Notes: generated from the sequence alone by a model not told the origin. Counted from the first letter of the stretch, positions 22,209 to 34,036 are shown. The stretch is 64,000 bases of DNA from Gymnothorax reevesii (GCA_029721435.1 CM056573.1:100989447-101053446); one strand, 5' to 3'. A program made the numbers and translations.

Positions 22209-23087
22209 AAAAGCCACATTGAGCAAAATACAACCACAGTAGCAGTAGCAGTATTTCTTCATTGAATTCCTCCTTCAAAGACAGTAGTATCTGGTGGAAC
22301 GTACCCTCTAGCCCTTTTTGATTCTGAATAATTCCTATTTACCACTTCCATACCTCATTTAAATCCCGTAAACGTCACTGAACACTTCAGGTCGGTTTTG
22401 GATATCTTTTTATTTTAAATTGCATCATTTTCACTGCGCTTCTGTGCCCAATGTTAACAGAATACAACCTACTTTGCTCTTTCGCAAAGGCTCTTACACT
22501 CTTCTCATTGTCCAATCAAAGTCTATACTCTCTGGCATTGGATAAGAAACGAGTCAATCAAGACATCATTAACGAGGAAGCTTCAAGTGGGCGCGAACTA
22601 TACGTGTGCAGTTACGCAGATGAGCCTTGGCACATAATTGAGTGATTGGCTATCAAAATGAGATATACTTAGGAGATTAGAAAGGATAGCTGAATTTGTC
22701 AATGGAGGAATCAACTCATAAATACACAGTGGGGAACTATGCGTTTTAGTATGTGATGACTATAATTGATAGAAGAATCACATAGTATCAATACCACCTT
22801 GAATTTTCGCTTCAGAAAACTTATTTTTCTTTACTACTAATTGGGATACCATTGGCTCACTGTAGCTGAAGTGCTTGCTACAGAGGAAAATTATTTTTCC
22901 TATCGCAAGAGATAATTTTTTTGACCTGCTATAGAGAAGAGTGCCCATGACGATTGAATCAGCATACACCGCCATTTTTAATAGCTTGGTTTTTAATTTT
23001 ATTCTGGATATTACTGGCTGGATTGCTTGCTTGCAAACATGCCTATTTGGGCCCCCTGTGGGTTTACTGAGGGCAGTGTGTGCCAGG
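22209..23087. other. Unassigned; contains one arm of a dispersed repeat
   Basis: 22810-22890 (GGCTCACTGTAGCTGAAGTG) is the inverse of 26222-26310, so a dispersed repeat is present. No gene was recognised. Confidence 0.4.
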
Positions 23088-23572
23088 TATAATGTGAATA
23101 GAAGCCACTAGATGGCAGTATTGACCTTTCTTATGTTAAGCCCAGACTGGAGCTAGGTTTGGGTATGTCTTGGGCATGTCTGGGACAAGTCCCAGAGAAT
23201 AAAAAAAAAGAGGTCTAAATGTGGTAGGGGTCTGCAAAAGAGTATATAAGGAGGAAAATTGAGAGAGTAAAGTCGTAGGAGAAATTGCAAGGAGAAGGAT
23301 ATATGTGACCAGACCTGTCATTCTGTTCAAGACCTGTGAAGTTTCTTATGGATTTTTGCCTGTGTTGGAGCATTTTCCTCACCCAGGACATCACCAAGCA
23401 ACCCAACCAATGGGACTGTAAATATTTTTTTTCTTGTATTTATCAATCTTGGTCAGTAGAGTAGATAGTGGATTAGTTAAAAGTCTTTGTTTAGTTAAAT
23501 GTGTTTAATTTTTAAAATTGTGTCTGTCATCCCTTGCCGTCATAAATGTAATAACAAATTGGGGCCATAACA
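23088..23572 (+). repeat. 5' LTR of Gmr1-like Gypsy copy 1
   Basis: It aligns from TATAATGTGAATAGAAGCCACTAGATGGC to GGGGCCATAACA with the LTRs at 57595-58093 and 63154-63664. The opening dinucleotide has decayed (TA instead of TG). A PBS-like TTGGGGTCTCATCCGGGA follows at 23576-23593. Confidence 0.88.
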
Positions 23573-23687
23573 AATTGGGGTCTCATCCGGGAGAGACCAT
23601 TGTGTAAGTCATTTATTGAAAATCTAACATTTCAAATTGTAAAATTGTTTTTTGAATTTTCCTATATATATTGACAGATCAACAGCA

Positions 23688-25060
23688 ATGGATGATTTCT
23701 TGGCATCACCAACCATTGAGGTTTTGAAGTCTTTTAAAAAGACAGAAATGCTAGAAATATGCAGACATTTCGACCTGACAGAGGTAAAACCAGCCATGTG
23801 AAAAGCAAGACTGGCTAGAGAGATTGTGGAATATTACATTGATGAAAATGTGTTTGCACCAGGAGATCTGGAACAGTTTCCAGTGGAAAATCCAAATATA
23901 GAAATGGAAGTTACATTAACAAGAGTTGTCAGAAAGACAGCAAAGCTCGCCGAGGGGCAAGGTTAAAGTTTTTCTGCACGCGGACGGACACGGACGCGGA
24001 CGCCGGGGGTACGACAATAGCTCTCCCCGGACATTTGTCCCGGCGAGTTAAAAATGCTAGAGATTGAAAGGGAGGAAAAAGAAAAACAAAGGCAGTTTGG
24101 CAGTTGGAAAAATTAAAGGGAGGAAAAAGAAAGGGAGGAAAAAGAAAAACAAAGAGAGAAAGAGGAAAGAGCAGAAAGAAAGAGACAGAAACAGAGAGAT
24201 TTTGAATTAGAGAAGTTAGATAGAGACGAAAGACTCCAAATGGAGCAACTAAAAATTAAAAATGAAACTAAAAATAAATTTTGTGCTAGCCAGGAGGTAA
24301 AACTGGTGCCTCCATTTTCGGAAAAGGATGTTGACAACTATTTCCAATGTTTTGAAAAGGTAGCAAAGAGTTGCCGGTGGCCAAAGGAATACTGGCCTCT
24401 GTTGCAAACTGCCCTCAAGGGTAAAGCTCAACAAGCCTATTCGGCTTTGTCTGCAGATTTTCCTCTGATTATGAAGTTGTCAAAAAGGTTATTTTGAGAG
24501 CTTATGAGTTGATTCCAGAGGCTTACCTACAGAAATTCAGAGGTCTGAAGAAATCCGACAATCAGACTTATGTGGAATTTGCTAATGAGAAGAAGGTTTG
24601 CTTTGAGTGCTGGTGTAGGTCAAGGATGATTTCAACTCACTAAAAGAGATGGTGTTAGTTGAAGAATTCAAGAACTGTGTTAAGGATGATATTAAGACCT
24701 ACCTTAATGAGAAGCAAGCACTGAATTTGCAATCAGCTGCCAAATTTGCAGAAGAATATGTTCTCACACATAAGTCCAAATTTCAGTCTAGCAGCAACAA
24801 TAGATGGTCCAAATTTCAGAAAAAAGGTAATGGTGATACCCAAGATTCCTCACCCAAAACCAAAGACAAATCTGGTGATGGTGCTCAGAAATCCAGTAAC
24901 AGGTCTGATCAAAGTGTGAAAGCTGACAGTGACAAAAGTGGTCTCGTTTGCAATTATTGCAAGAAATCTGGTCATGTTACAATTAACTGTTGGTTCCTAA
25001 AAGCTAAGAAAGAAAAAGAAAAGGATACGAAACCAAATGCCTTTGTGAAAACAAGGTTGA
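23688..25060 (+). pseudogene. Gmr1-like Gypsy gag, copy 1 (broken)
   Basis: It starts ATG GAT GAT TTC and parallels the gag at 58214. The lesions visible are a TGA where copy 2 has CGA (near 23800), a 128-bp MITE inserted at 23920-24047, and frameshifts in the purine-rich linker and around 24470-24620. The C-terminal third (24649-25068) stays open and contains the zinc knuckle CNYCKKSGHVTINC (C-x2-C-x4-H-x4-C). After KTRL the sequence leaves the Gypsy element and continues as a CR1-type LINE, so the rest of pol is absent. Confidence 0.88.
23920..24047. mobile_element. CAAGAGTTGTC/GGACG MITE (copy 2), in gag, TTAA at both sides
   Basis: It is flanked by TTAA at 23916-23919 and 24048-24051. 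Comparison with the uninterrupted gag at 58440 shows that only one TTAA-containing site existed before. The head CAAGAGTTGTC and the tail CCCGGCGAG match 16581-16698. A TTAA duplication is the mark of piggyBac or Kolobok-type transposition. Confidence 0.85.
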
Positions 25061-25065
25061 CAAGG

Positions 25066-25791
25066 TGACTGTAGGTCGGCAGCGCTGGAAAGGGCGTGCA
25101 TGCCGTACAGCAACAGCTTCTCCAGTGGTTGAGGTGTCCAACCGATTCCAGCCCTTGCAGGAACTCGACTTGGCCCCTGACCCTGAGAGTGAGAGGACTG
25201 ATGAGCAGCAGGGCACCCTGTTAGCCTCTACCCCTCAGAAAAGAGAGTTATTGATAGTGGGGGACTCAATACTTAGAGGAATAGATAGCTTAGTCTCGTA
25301 CGGTGTGTTGCCTGCCTGGTGCCCAGGTAGGAGACCTCCTGGAGCGTGCGGACAAGCTCCTGGCCAGAGCAGGGAAGGATCCAGTTGTCATGGTCCATGT
25401 TGGGACAAATGACATAGGTCAGGGTAGGTTTGAGGTTCTGCAAGGCAAATTTGTGGAATTAGCTGAGATGCTTAGGAGCAGATCCTCAATGGTAGTGTTC
25501 TCCGGGATTCTACCGGTACCACGTGCAAGCAAAGGTAAGCAGAATTTTATCTGGAGGTTTAACACGTGGCTACGAACCTGCTGTAGGAAAGAGGGGTACA
25601 GGTTTATGGGGCACTGGAACTTTTTCTGGGACAGGGGTGACCTTTTCAAGCTTGACAGGCTGCACTTGAACTGGAGGGGTACCTTTGCACTGGGTCAGCG
25701 TATGTTGACGGTAGCACAGGATTATTTAACCTTAAAACTCCGGGAAAATTTGCCTAAAATGCCTATCAAAAGCGTACCCAAAGTAAATTGA
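25066..25791 (+). pseudogene. CR1-type LINE ORF1, SGNH-esterase domain
   Basis: It carries the SGNH hydrolase blocks of CR1-group LINE ORF1 proteins: LLIVGDSILRGID (nucleophile Ser in GDS), CCLPGAQVGDLLE, VMVHVGTNDIGQG (Asn in GTND), VVFSGILPVPR, and the Asp-His block DRLHLNWRG. A frameshift near 25303-25325 moves the frame from VGDSILRG to the rest. All four catalytic blocks are still visible. Upstream it joins the Gypsy gag directly, so the LINE is 5'-truncated and lies in that element. Its ORF2 continues at 29753. Confidence 0.85.
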
Positions 25792-25815
25792 ACGCTGTTC
25801 TTGAACCGTTTGGAC

Positions 25816-27395
25816 CAGTGGCGTAGCGTGGAGGCGCTGGGCCCCGGTGCGAGAATGGCGCTAGCCCCCCACCCCCCCCCCCCAGGCCTATCCGCGAAGC
25901 AGAGGTGTAATTGTAACAGAGCTTTAGTTTTTTGAGGATTTGTACTTTACCTGAGTTCTTTCTTAAACCTGGACTTTTTACTCTACAACATTTCAAACTT
26001 AATAATTATCATTTTACTTCGTTACTTTGACACTAGCCACTTCGTTACAAATTAAAATATGAACGCAATTCATCCTTTAAGATTTATCTGGATTTAGCGT
26101 GCTCGGCAGCAGGGTATGTTAGTGCGGGGACAGGGAGCTGCAAATTTATGCACGTAGTTACAATATTCTATCACTAGATGGCACACCCGCATCAGTTATT
26201 GGATATTCACGGAAACAATCGTCCTCTGTAGCCAACCACTTCAGCTACAGTGAGCAAGTAGGTATCCAAATGAGTAATTAAGAAAAATCAGTTTTCTGAA
26301 AAACGCAGACGCCCATAATTATTAGGGCTATTAGAACCATGGACAATGAATATTTGCACAGCATCTCAACATCACACAACACGTTAGGCTGTTTGAACCA
26401 TGAACAACAGTGACAATACATTGCCAATGAAAATGCGAAAAGGATCCATACGGCTGAACAGTCAACCGTATTTCCCTAACAGCACAACAGTGGCCAAATC
26501 AACAAGTAAACAGATAGATGGACACACATCCTGGCACAGCAGCCATTGTTACAACCAGCAAGCTGATCACTTACAGTAGCCTAATAAAAAAAAACTGCAC
26601 TCACTCATTCAGAAGTTAACTCTGGGTGCCTTCTGCTCTGCGAAGTCGTTGAGCAAGAGGGCAATGCGGTGGTAGCATTAGCCTCCAAGTCTGACTGCTG
26701 CGTGTCGCCGCTATCATTCACTACGCTTGCAGGAACTGCATCTGGACAAGATGACTATTTAAAAAATGCATTCAATTTCGCCAATTTGGAGTTCCGTACA
26801 TCGAGCTCTTTTTTTGTTTTCTTTTTTGAGCACCGCTTTTGTGCTGCTCAACATGGTGCTCAAGACTTTTCACCTCCAATACTAGGCTGATAGGTTAGCT
26901 GATCTCTCAAAAAAGAACAATTCACGAGCAAGCGCGTAGCCTACGAAGCTACGATCAGAAAGGAATAAGTGAATATCACCTAATTGGACAAACACATTTC
27001 CCAGCAGGCCATGTTCATTTGAAAATGTTGTGAATAAAACAATCAAATATATGATTAGTAATTGTGATGATAACTGAAAAAGTATCATTACTGAAATACA
27101 AAAGACATATATCAAAGAAAAGAGGAAAAATGGCCAATGTGTGTGTGGGAGGGGGGGGGGGGGGGGTTGTTACCATGACTGTGTTGTATGAAACAGTGGA
27201 GCAATATATAAACTCATCAACTCCTATAATTGTAGAAAATGATCCTGCGTTGAACTGAAGACTTGAAATGATGTAACTTATAGATGTAATTGCTAGATGT
27301 GTTTTTATGATAAGAGGAAGAATGGCATAGTTAATCACCGTGGGCCCTCAGAGGTCTTCAGCGCACCGGCTGCACCGGCAATACCTACGCCGCTG
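25816..27395. mobile_element. hAT element, 1580 bp, perfect 8-bp target duplication
   Basis: The left end CAGTGGCGTAGCGTGG...GGGCCCCGGTGCG matches the inverse of the right end (CAGCGGCGTAGG...GCCGGTGCGC). GTTTGGAC flanks both sides exactly (25808-25815 and 27396-27403). It contains the repeat R1 copy B (25897-26205), a copy of the repeat at 22810, and a poly-G tract at 27148-27170. No transposase was recognised, so it looks non-autonomous. Confidence 0.9.
25897..26205. repeat. Interspersed fish repeat, family R1 copy B
   Basis: It matches 6525-6910: ACTTCGTTACAAATTAAAATATGAA, ATTCATCCTTTAAG, GGGAGCTGCAAATTTATGC and ATTCTATCACTAGATGGC. It lies inside the hAT element. Confidence 0.7.
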
Positions 27396-27403
27396 GTTTG
27401 GAC

Positions 27404-28652
27404 TATTATGGTCTCGTTTGAAAGGAAACACTCTGAAGTTTTTCCCCCAGCTGAAAGAAACACTCTAAGTGCTACTGTCATTGAGTAATCCAAGCTGGAA
27501 CGCACTGAAGTAGAAGGTTTTTACTCTCGCCAAAATTTTTTTTGCAAACAGATGCCTATAGATGAGAGCAACTGGGACTTATTAGCTGAAAAACACAATG
27601 GGACCTCAGCATGAAGCCTTACTTAGATCCAGTTCAAATTTGATAACAATCCTACAGAAAATGAGCATTTTACACATGTTTTTCTAAAGCCATGTCTAGG
27701 CGTTTCCAAAAATGGCCATTTGGAGACCCGAAAGGACCCTTGGATAACCATGGTCACATACCTAGGATAAAAGGGGATAACTCTTGAACGCTTCAACATA
27801 CAGTCATAATGTTGGGTTCTAATGAAAGGTGACACTTAGAGGAATCTAATCCCATATCCAGATTCACTATCAATATTGCTGAAAAAAGTTACTGAAGCAT
27901 AAAATCAAATTTGTGCACATAAGAGTCAAAACGAGTGCCGTTATGTAAAAAAATGCTTTTTTATATGAAATGTTAACAAACAAATAACCTTTATGCAGCA
28001 AACTCACAGCAAAATATTTACAATATATGATAAATAAAAAAAATTATAAGTTACTGAAGCATAAACTCAAATTTATGCATATAAAAGTCAAAACGAGTGC
28101 TATTACGTAAAAAATGTTTTTTATATGAAATGTAAACAAACAAATAACCTTTCCATAGCAAACTAATTACAATATATGATAAATTAAAAATTTTGACTGA
28201 GGCATAAACTCAAATTTGTGCATATAAACCCCAAGGGAAGGAGATTCTGACTTTGTGCTTTTACATATATCATTGTATCATTTACATATATCCAAAGCAA
28301 AAGCAAATTCCTTTGTCTTTGTTCTTGCCTGTAATGAAGACCCTATGTGGCACATAGTAAAATGGATCCCATTTACTTCTCACTCTGATTTCTTACAGGG
28401 ATGAAAATTAAAATTCCCACAACAACCAACGCCGGCGAAAAAATAACTTCCTGCCACCTTTGGTGACGGAGGTAATAATGCGTAATATGGTAACAATATA
28501 ATCATCATAATATCAGCATAATATTATAATATCCTTTTTCCGTAATCCTTTACACAGAATTACAGACAAACCGAATCACCAACTCTGGTGAAAACATGAC
28601 GTCTTTCCACCTTCCGTGACAGATGCACATAATACGTGTAATAATAATATAT

Positions 28653-28725
<73 letters not shown>

Positions 28726-29640
28726 TAAGCGTTATATTATTATATTATGAAATATAAGTTATAATATGATGCGTACTTGTCAAGAGTAATGTCATCTCCC
28801 CCGAGAAACATTTCCTCTGCTACGGAGCCATCACTGATTTGGTCAGATATTTCTTCCCCTGAGCTATCACTTGCACGCCGAGTGCACAGCTCTGCAGCTT
28901 TTGAACTGAAAAAGATTTTTTTTGCAACCTTTTCGCTATTTTTTCTTTCAAACTCCGTAAACAACCATCAAACATTCGCTGGAAATCTCTCTCTGCCTCG
29001 CTCTGTTTTGCAGAACGCGCAGCACGCATTATGCACAGCTGAACCATATTCTGTCCTTTCTCTTATGCGAGCGAAAGGCAGCGTCAGCTTCGTAGCCACC
29101 CCAACAAGCTATATATCGGCGTTTGCAGAATTTTGTTGGCTTTACAATGCAACAATTGTTGTCTCGATTGGTTGCTGGTTGCTCGGGCTACACGCAAAAA
29201 AAGGAGGCATGAGCTTTGTTTCAACACGGGCACTCGTTGGCTATAGCAGGCTGTAGACAAGGCAGGGAAGCTCGTAACTGGTCGAGTGAGGTGTGAATTG
29301 AAAGGTTAGAGTGCAGACTCCATTTTGATGCAAATGGCTTTGTATTGTTTATATCTGCACCGAAGGATGGACTACTAATGTAGCGAACTTTGTGGATAAC
29401 CACCAACTCATTTCAAACGATGCAGCAGCTGTTCATGGATATTTACCGGTATAATAGTGTGTTTTGGACTAAAAACTTTACTTGGTTGGATTTACTGGAA
29501 CTTCGTGGATGTAACAAGACCATGTTTGAGGGGAGATGTTGGACTGGAGGAGTACTAGGAGGCTTCATTGGTGAGTTACATCAGTTTTGTAACTGTTCGT
29601 TTGTTTGTTTGTGGTCTGACATAGGCGTTGATTAAAGCTG
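27404..29640. other. Unassigned segment between CR1 ORF1 and ORF2
   Basis: It holds a tandem repeat at 27885-28215 (GTTACTGAAGCATAAA...GTCAAAACGAGTGC, step about 162 then 143 bp), two similar short blocks near 28420-28476 and 28560-28640 ending GACGGAGGTAATAA-like, and an (AAT)n microsatellite at 28640-28725. It also has an acidic minus-strand frame at 28740-28964 (DSSGEEISDQISDG) that may be a decayed transposase N-terminus. The segment may be another element inserted in the LINE; I cannot define its ends. Confidence 0.4.
28640..28725. repeat. (AAT)n microsatellite
   Basis: About 27 uninterrupted AAT units. Confidence 0.95.
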
Positions 29641-29752
29641 CTGTGTTGATTATGCTTTGAAATGGTTGGCATTTGAATCTCAAGAATCTTAGCTTTCCGA
29701 CGTGTGTGGCATGAGTATCTCAGTTGCATCCAAGCTGTGTAAATGACGTAGT

Positions 29753-30660
29753 ATGTTATTAACTTCCCTGCAACGGGTTAAAATAGGGACTTGGGGGGCA
29801 GGGATGTTAGTGAGTGTTACACATAGGGAAATGCAGACTGCCCTGATGGAAGCTAACAGCGTTACATGCACTATTGATGATGTATTTTTAAAGCAACAAA
29901 ACGTAGTGGGGGGCTTGAAGCAGCGGCCGCATGGTAAATCAATGGGGAAGAGCATTAGTAATAACCTGAAATGTTTTTATTTAAAAGCAAGAAGCATAAA
30001 AAATACATTTCCAGAGCTTGGGGCCGTTATGATTACTGAAGGCTATGGCATAGTTGGGATTACAGACACATGGCTTAATGAAGAGGATGGAGATGAATAT
30101 AATCTAGAAGGTTATAAGCTCTTTAGGAAGGATAGATGTAATAGGCGAGGAGGGGGCGTAGCAATTTATGTGAACGAAAACAGAAGTGTGCAGGAAATTC
30201 CCGAAATTGAACATTCCTTGCCCTGTGAAGATAGCTGGGTCAGGCTCATTGGCAAACATGAGACAGGTTTAAACATAGGAGTATGCCATTGACCACCAGC
30301 TTTGGACAGTACAGTCAATGAAATGCTTTTTAGGAGGATTACGCAAGCTTGTAGAGGTGGAGGGACTGTTATTATGGGAGACTTAAAATATCCTGGTGTC
30401 AATTGAGAAATGGTGAAAGGACAGGGTAGGGGAGAGGAAGAATTTCTAGATGCTATAAATGATCAGTTTTTGGTGCAGTATGTTAATAAACCTACAAGAG
30501 AGAAGGCAATTTTAGACTTAGTGCTCTGTAATGACCCAGATAGAATTAGCAATGTTGAGGTACTGGAGCCACTTGGGACGAGTGATCACTCTGCTGTTAA
30601 TTTTGATGTTTCATGGGAAGTTGTAAGGTGTATTCAAAAACAAAAATTTTCAATTTTAGG
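29753..30660 (+). pseudogene. CR1-type LINE ORF2, endonuclease domain
   Basis: It has AP-endonuclease motifs of the CR1 group: CFYLKARSIKNTFPEL, YGIVGITDTWLNEEDGDEY, GYKLFRKDRCNRRGGGVAIY. After a TGA at about 30290 come GGGTVIMGDLKYPGVN and LEPLGTSDHSAVNFDV (the SDH motif). At least two in-frame stops break it. It continues with KLKKQNPQWMTTCIRRILR and an EKRNLYKMYLKDN linker to about 31260, where a 1.4-kb element is inserted. Confidence 0.87.
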
Positions 30661-31260
30661 TGAGCAAACTTTGACAGGATGCTCTCATATCTAAGTGAAA
30701 TAAAATGGGAGACTCCTAGACTGTTAATGAGATTAAATTGTAAATGAGATGTGGGAAAGATTTAATGGGGTTTTACTCGATTTACAATGCTAATTCATTC
30801 CAAAGGTGTCCAAAAGTAAGCTGAAAAAGCAGAATCCTCAGTGGATGACCACATGTATCCGCAGGATTTTGAGGGAAAAGAGGAATCTTTATAAGATGTA
30901 TTTAAAGGATAATAATGAGAACACTAAGGCTGAATACTGTAAAATGCAGGCTGTGGTCAAAAAAGAGCTGAGGAAATGCTGGAAGACTGTATGAAAGACA
31001 AATTGCAGAGGGGGAAAAAACTAACCCTAAGTGCTTCTTTCAGTTTTGTAGCAGAAAAAGGAAAGTCAAAGAGCAGGTTAAGTGCATAAAGAATAAAAAT
31101 GGATCGCTGCTATATGATAGCAAGGATATTGCGGATGCCTTAAACAGTTACTTAAACAGTTGAGAATTTTACCTCAGAGTGGGTCTTAATTCAGCCAGAG
31201 GGCATGTCAAATGCTCAAGATTATTTAGCGGAAATTGAGGTTAGGGATGACGAAGTATTA

Positions 31261-32656
31261 AGGCCCTGTCACACAGCGAAAACGCATAAAAAGCGCATAA
31301 AATCTAGGTTATACACGATTGTGCGTGGAAAATGCGTGATATGCGTAAATCATTAGTGGAGCCTGCGAAAGTCATAAGTTTTTATGCGTCGAAAGTGGGG
31401 GCGGGGATGGGCTTGCGCGCTCGTACGCGAAAATCGTTTTGAACTGCACAAAAATTTAAGGCCCTGTCACACAGCCCATAACTGATGGATCACGTATGGA
31501 AAACGCACTTAGCTGCAAAGTGCGTGCATGTTAGAGTAAAAATATTCCCAAATTTGGGCGTATGCGTCGAAAAGAAAAGATGTTCCACTCATAAATCATG
31601 CACACATCACTTGAAAATTACGAAAAGAACGCGCTCTTCGACAAACAAGCCAAAAACCACGTGCTATACTGTGTTGTTCCTTATTTAGCCTGTAGGTAGA
31701 GCCCCAGGCAAGGCGATGTGTGCTCCTGCGGAGGGGGGTTAAACGGTGGACGTAAAGGACTCGGTCAAGCATTCATCTAGGGTCCTGATAGGTAGATGAG
31801 TTTGAAAATAAAGTAAGGTAATTCAAGCCAGTCCGACCTCCTTACTACTACACAACATTTACGCGTTATGAAAGTGAATGGTTAGTGAAATGTCTGCGAT
31901 ACATCTGCTTTAAATGCGTGGAAAGTCCGTGGACATGCGCGGAATAGACGCTAACATCGCCAGAATCCCGCAGCAAACACGCAAAAAAGACGCATAGAAC
32001 ACGTCCTTAACGCGCACAAAATGCATGTTTCACGCTTTAAGTACGCATATTCCACGCACGATTTATGCAAAGGCCCCGCCCACTTCCGAAATCACGCAAA
32101 GCCTAAATTTTTGTGCAGTTCAAAATGATTTTCGCGTACGAGCACGCAAGCCCACCCCCGCCCCCACTTTCGACGCATAAAAACTTATGACTTTCGCAGG
32201 CTCCACTGATGATTTACGCATATCACGCATTTTCCACGCACAATCGCGTATAACCTAGATTTCATGCGCTTTTCATGCGTTTTCGCTGTGTGACAGGGCC
32301 TTAACAGGAGCCTACTTGATTGCTTGAATGAGTCCTTTACGTCCACCGTTTATCCCCCCTCCGCAGGAGCATACATCGCCTTGCCTAGGGCTTCACCTAC
32401 AGGCTAAATAAGGACGTGGTATAGTATAGCACGTATAGCAGTATAGCACGTGGTTTTTTGGCTTGTTCGTCGAAGTACGCGTTCTATTTGTGATTTTTAA
32501 GTGATGTGTGCGTGATTTATTAGTGGAACATGCGCTATTTATCAGTTTCTCATACGCCCAAATTTGGGAAAATTATTACACTAACATGCACGCCCTTAGC
32601 AGCTAAGTGCGTTTTCCAAACGTGATCCATCAGTTTTGGGCTGTGTGATAGGGCCT
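31261..32656. mobile_element. Composite of two AAGGCCCTGTCACACAGC-type elements in an interlocked order
   Basis: Four ends share the terminus AAGGCCCTGTCACACAGC. Arm A (31260-31457, ...GAAAACGCATAAAAAGCGC) is inverted at 32103-32303. Arm B (31457-31775, ...CCATAACTGATGGATCACG) is inverted at 32310-32657. The order is therefore A, B, centre, A', B', not nested. The outer flanks are TTA on both sides, and the LINE reading resumes after it (DDEVL...NKLHKLKVDK). No coding frame. Confidence 0.82.
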
Positions 32657-33650
32657 TTAAACAAGTTGCATAAACTAAAGGTAGATAAGGTGGCGAGTCC
32701 TTATGGCTTATATCCTAGAGTGCTCAGGGAAGTTGGTGAGATCATCTTTAAGCCGCTATCTGCCATCTTCAGACGGGCTTTAGAATCTGGAGAAATACCA
32801 AATGATTGGAAACAGGGCAATATAATACCAACATATAAGAAAGGGGACCGTACTGAGCCAGGAAATTACAGGCCATTCAGTTTAACTTGCATTGCCTACA
32901 AAATATTGGGATCTATCATAAAAGATGAGCTGGACTTATTTCTTGACCATAACAGTACGTTGAGGGATAGTCAACATGGTTTCCATAAGGGAAGGTCATG
33001 CCTGACAAACCGTCTGGAATTTTTTGAGGAGGCCACCAAGATTTATGACCAGAGCAGGGCTTATGACATCATATACTTGCATTTTCAGAAAGCATTTGAT
33101 ACAGTACTGCATAAAAGACTAATTTTTAAAATGAGCTCCATTGGAGTTACAGGAGGTATTCTAGAGTGGATTCAAAACTGGTTACAGGACAGAACACAAA
33201 GAGTGGTGGTCAGTGGTATCTCATCTGAGCTAGGTATGATAGGGGAGTGGCAAAGCTAATTCCAGGTAAAAAAGATGGAAGCAATGAGACGAGGCTGAAG
33301 ATCCTTAATCTCTTTAGTCATAGGAAAAGGAGACTAAGGGGTGATCCGATTGAGGTCTTTAAATAAGTTAAAGGGATTAACAAAGTGAATTATGTAGGAT
33401 TCCTTTGACCAAGTGTTGTTAGTAGAACTCGGGGTCACAAATGGAAGTTGACCAAAGGTAAATTTAGCACTGATATTCGGAAATTTTTCTTCACCCAAAG
33501 AGTAATTTTGATGTGGAATAGCTTGCCTGACCATATTGTTGAGGCGGAGACCTTGGTAGATTTCAAGAGCAGGCTTGACTTAAAGCTAGATACCATTGAG
33601 TCATTGAGTGTCTGGAGTGATATATTCACAATATTCACCACGTCCTGAAA
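32655..33650 (+). pseudogene. CR1-type LINE ORF2, reverse transcriptase (deleted) and C-terminus
   Basis: It reads NKLHKLKVDKVASPYGLYPR, IPNDWKQGNIIPTYKKGDR, PGNYRPFSLTCIAYKILGSI, DSQHGFHKGRSCLTN and FQKAFDTVLHKRLIFKMSSI. It then breaks after GISSELGMIGEWQS at 33259. The part with the QG block and the YxDD catalytic pair is missing. The next residues (RLKILNLFSHRKRRLRGDPI, then GHKWKLTKGKFSTDIRKFFF and RVILMWNSLPDHIVEAETLV) are the normal C-terminal tail. It is an internal deletion and cannot be active. Confidence 0.9.
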
Positions 33651-34036
33651 ATGCTGTCACGTACTCAGCAGGCAACGGAAGTCAAAAAATTTGTGGGGTT
33701 TTCTCTGAAACCGTTCCGTTGCAGAGATCCAGCACTCTCCGTTGTACGGCCATACGTACAGTCGGCCATTCTCCTGCCGAAAGCGCGCATGCGCATTATA
33801 GTCCTATACCGCTTGGTACTGGTCATTTCTGCTTTTGTGCTGTGCAGAGAAGAGCGAGTAGTTTCGTGAGTTGCAATTGGTCATGCCTCCAAGCAAGGTC
33901 TGTCCACAAAGTAATGCTGTTGTACCTATAAGACTGAAAGTGTGCAAATCTTGCCAACATGTGTTCCAAGCTAAGCGCCAAGTACAGCATACTTTGCCAG
34001 CCAGGGCTACGAAGCAATTGCGAGTTGCTTTGCTAT

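Noticed and set aside
21964..22278. Minus-strand frames rich in SVR/YVRT
   Set aside because: Translations of the GGAC/ACGT microsatellite in a MITE.
24113..24337. Ser/Phe/Leu-rich minus-strand frame (also at 58437-58811)
   Set aside because: Antisense shadow of the purine-rich gag linker.
28740..29047. Acidic minus-strand frames, possible piggyBac start
   Set aside because: Only an acidic stretch supports it; no DDD core or TTAA ends were found nearby.
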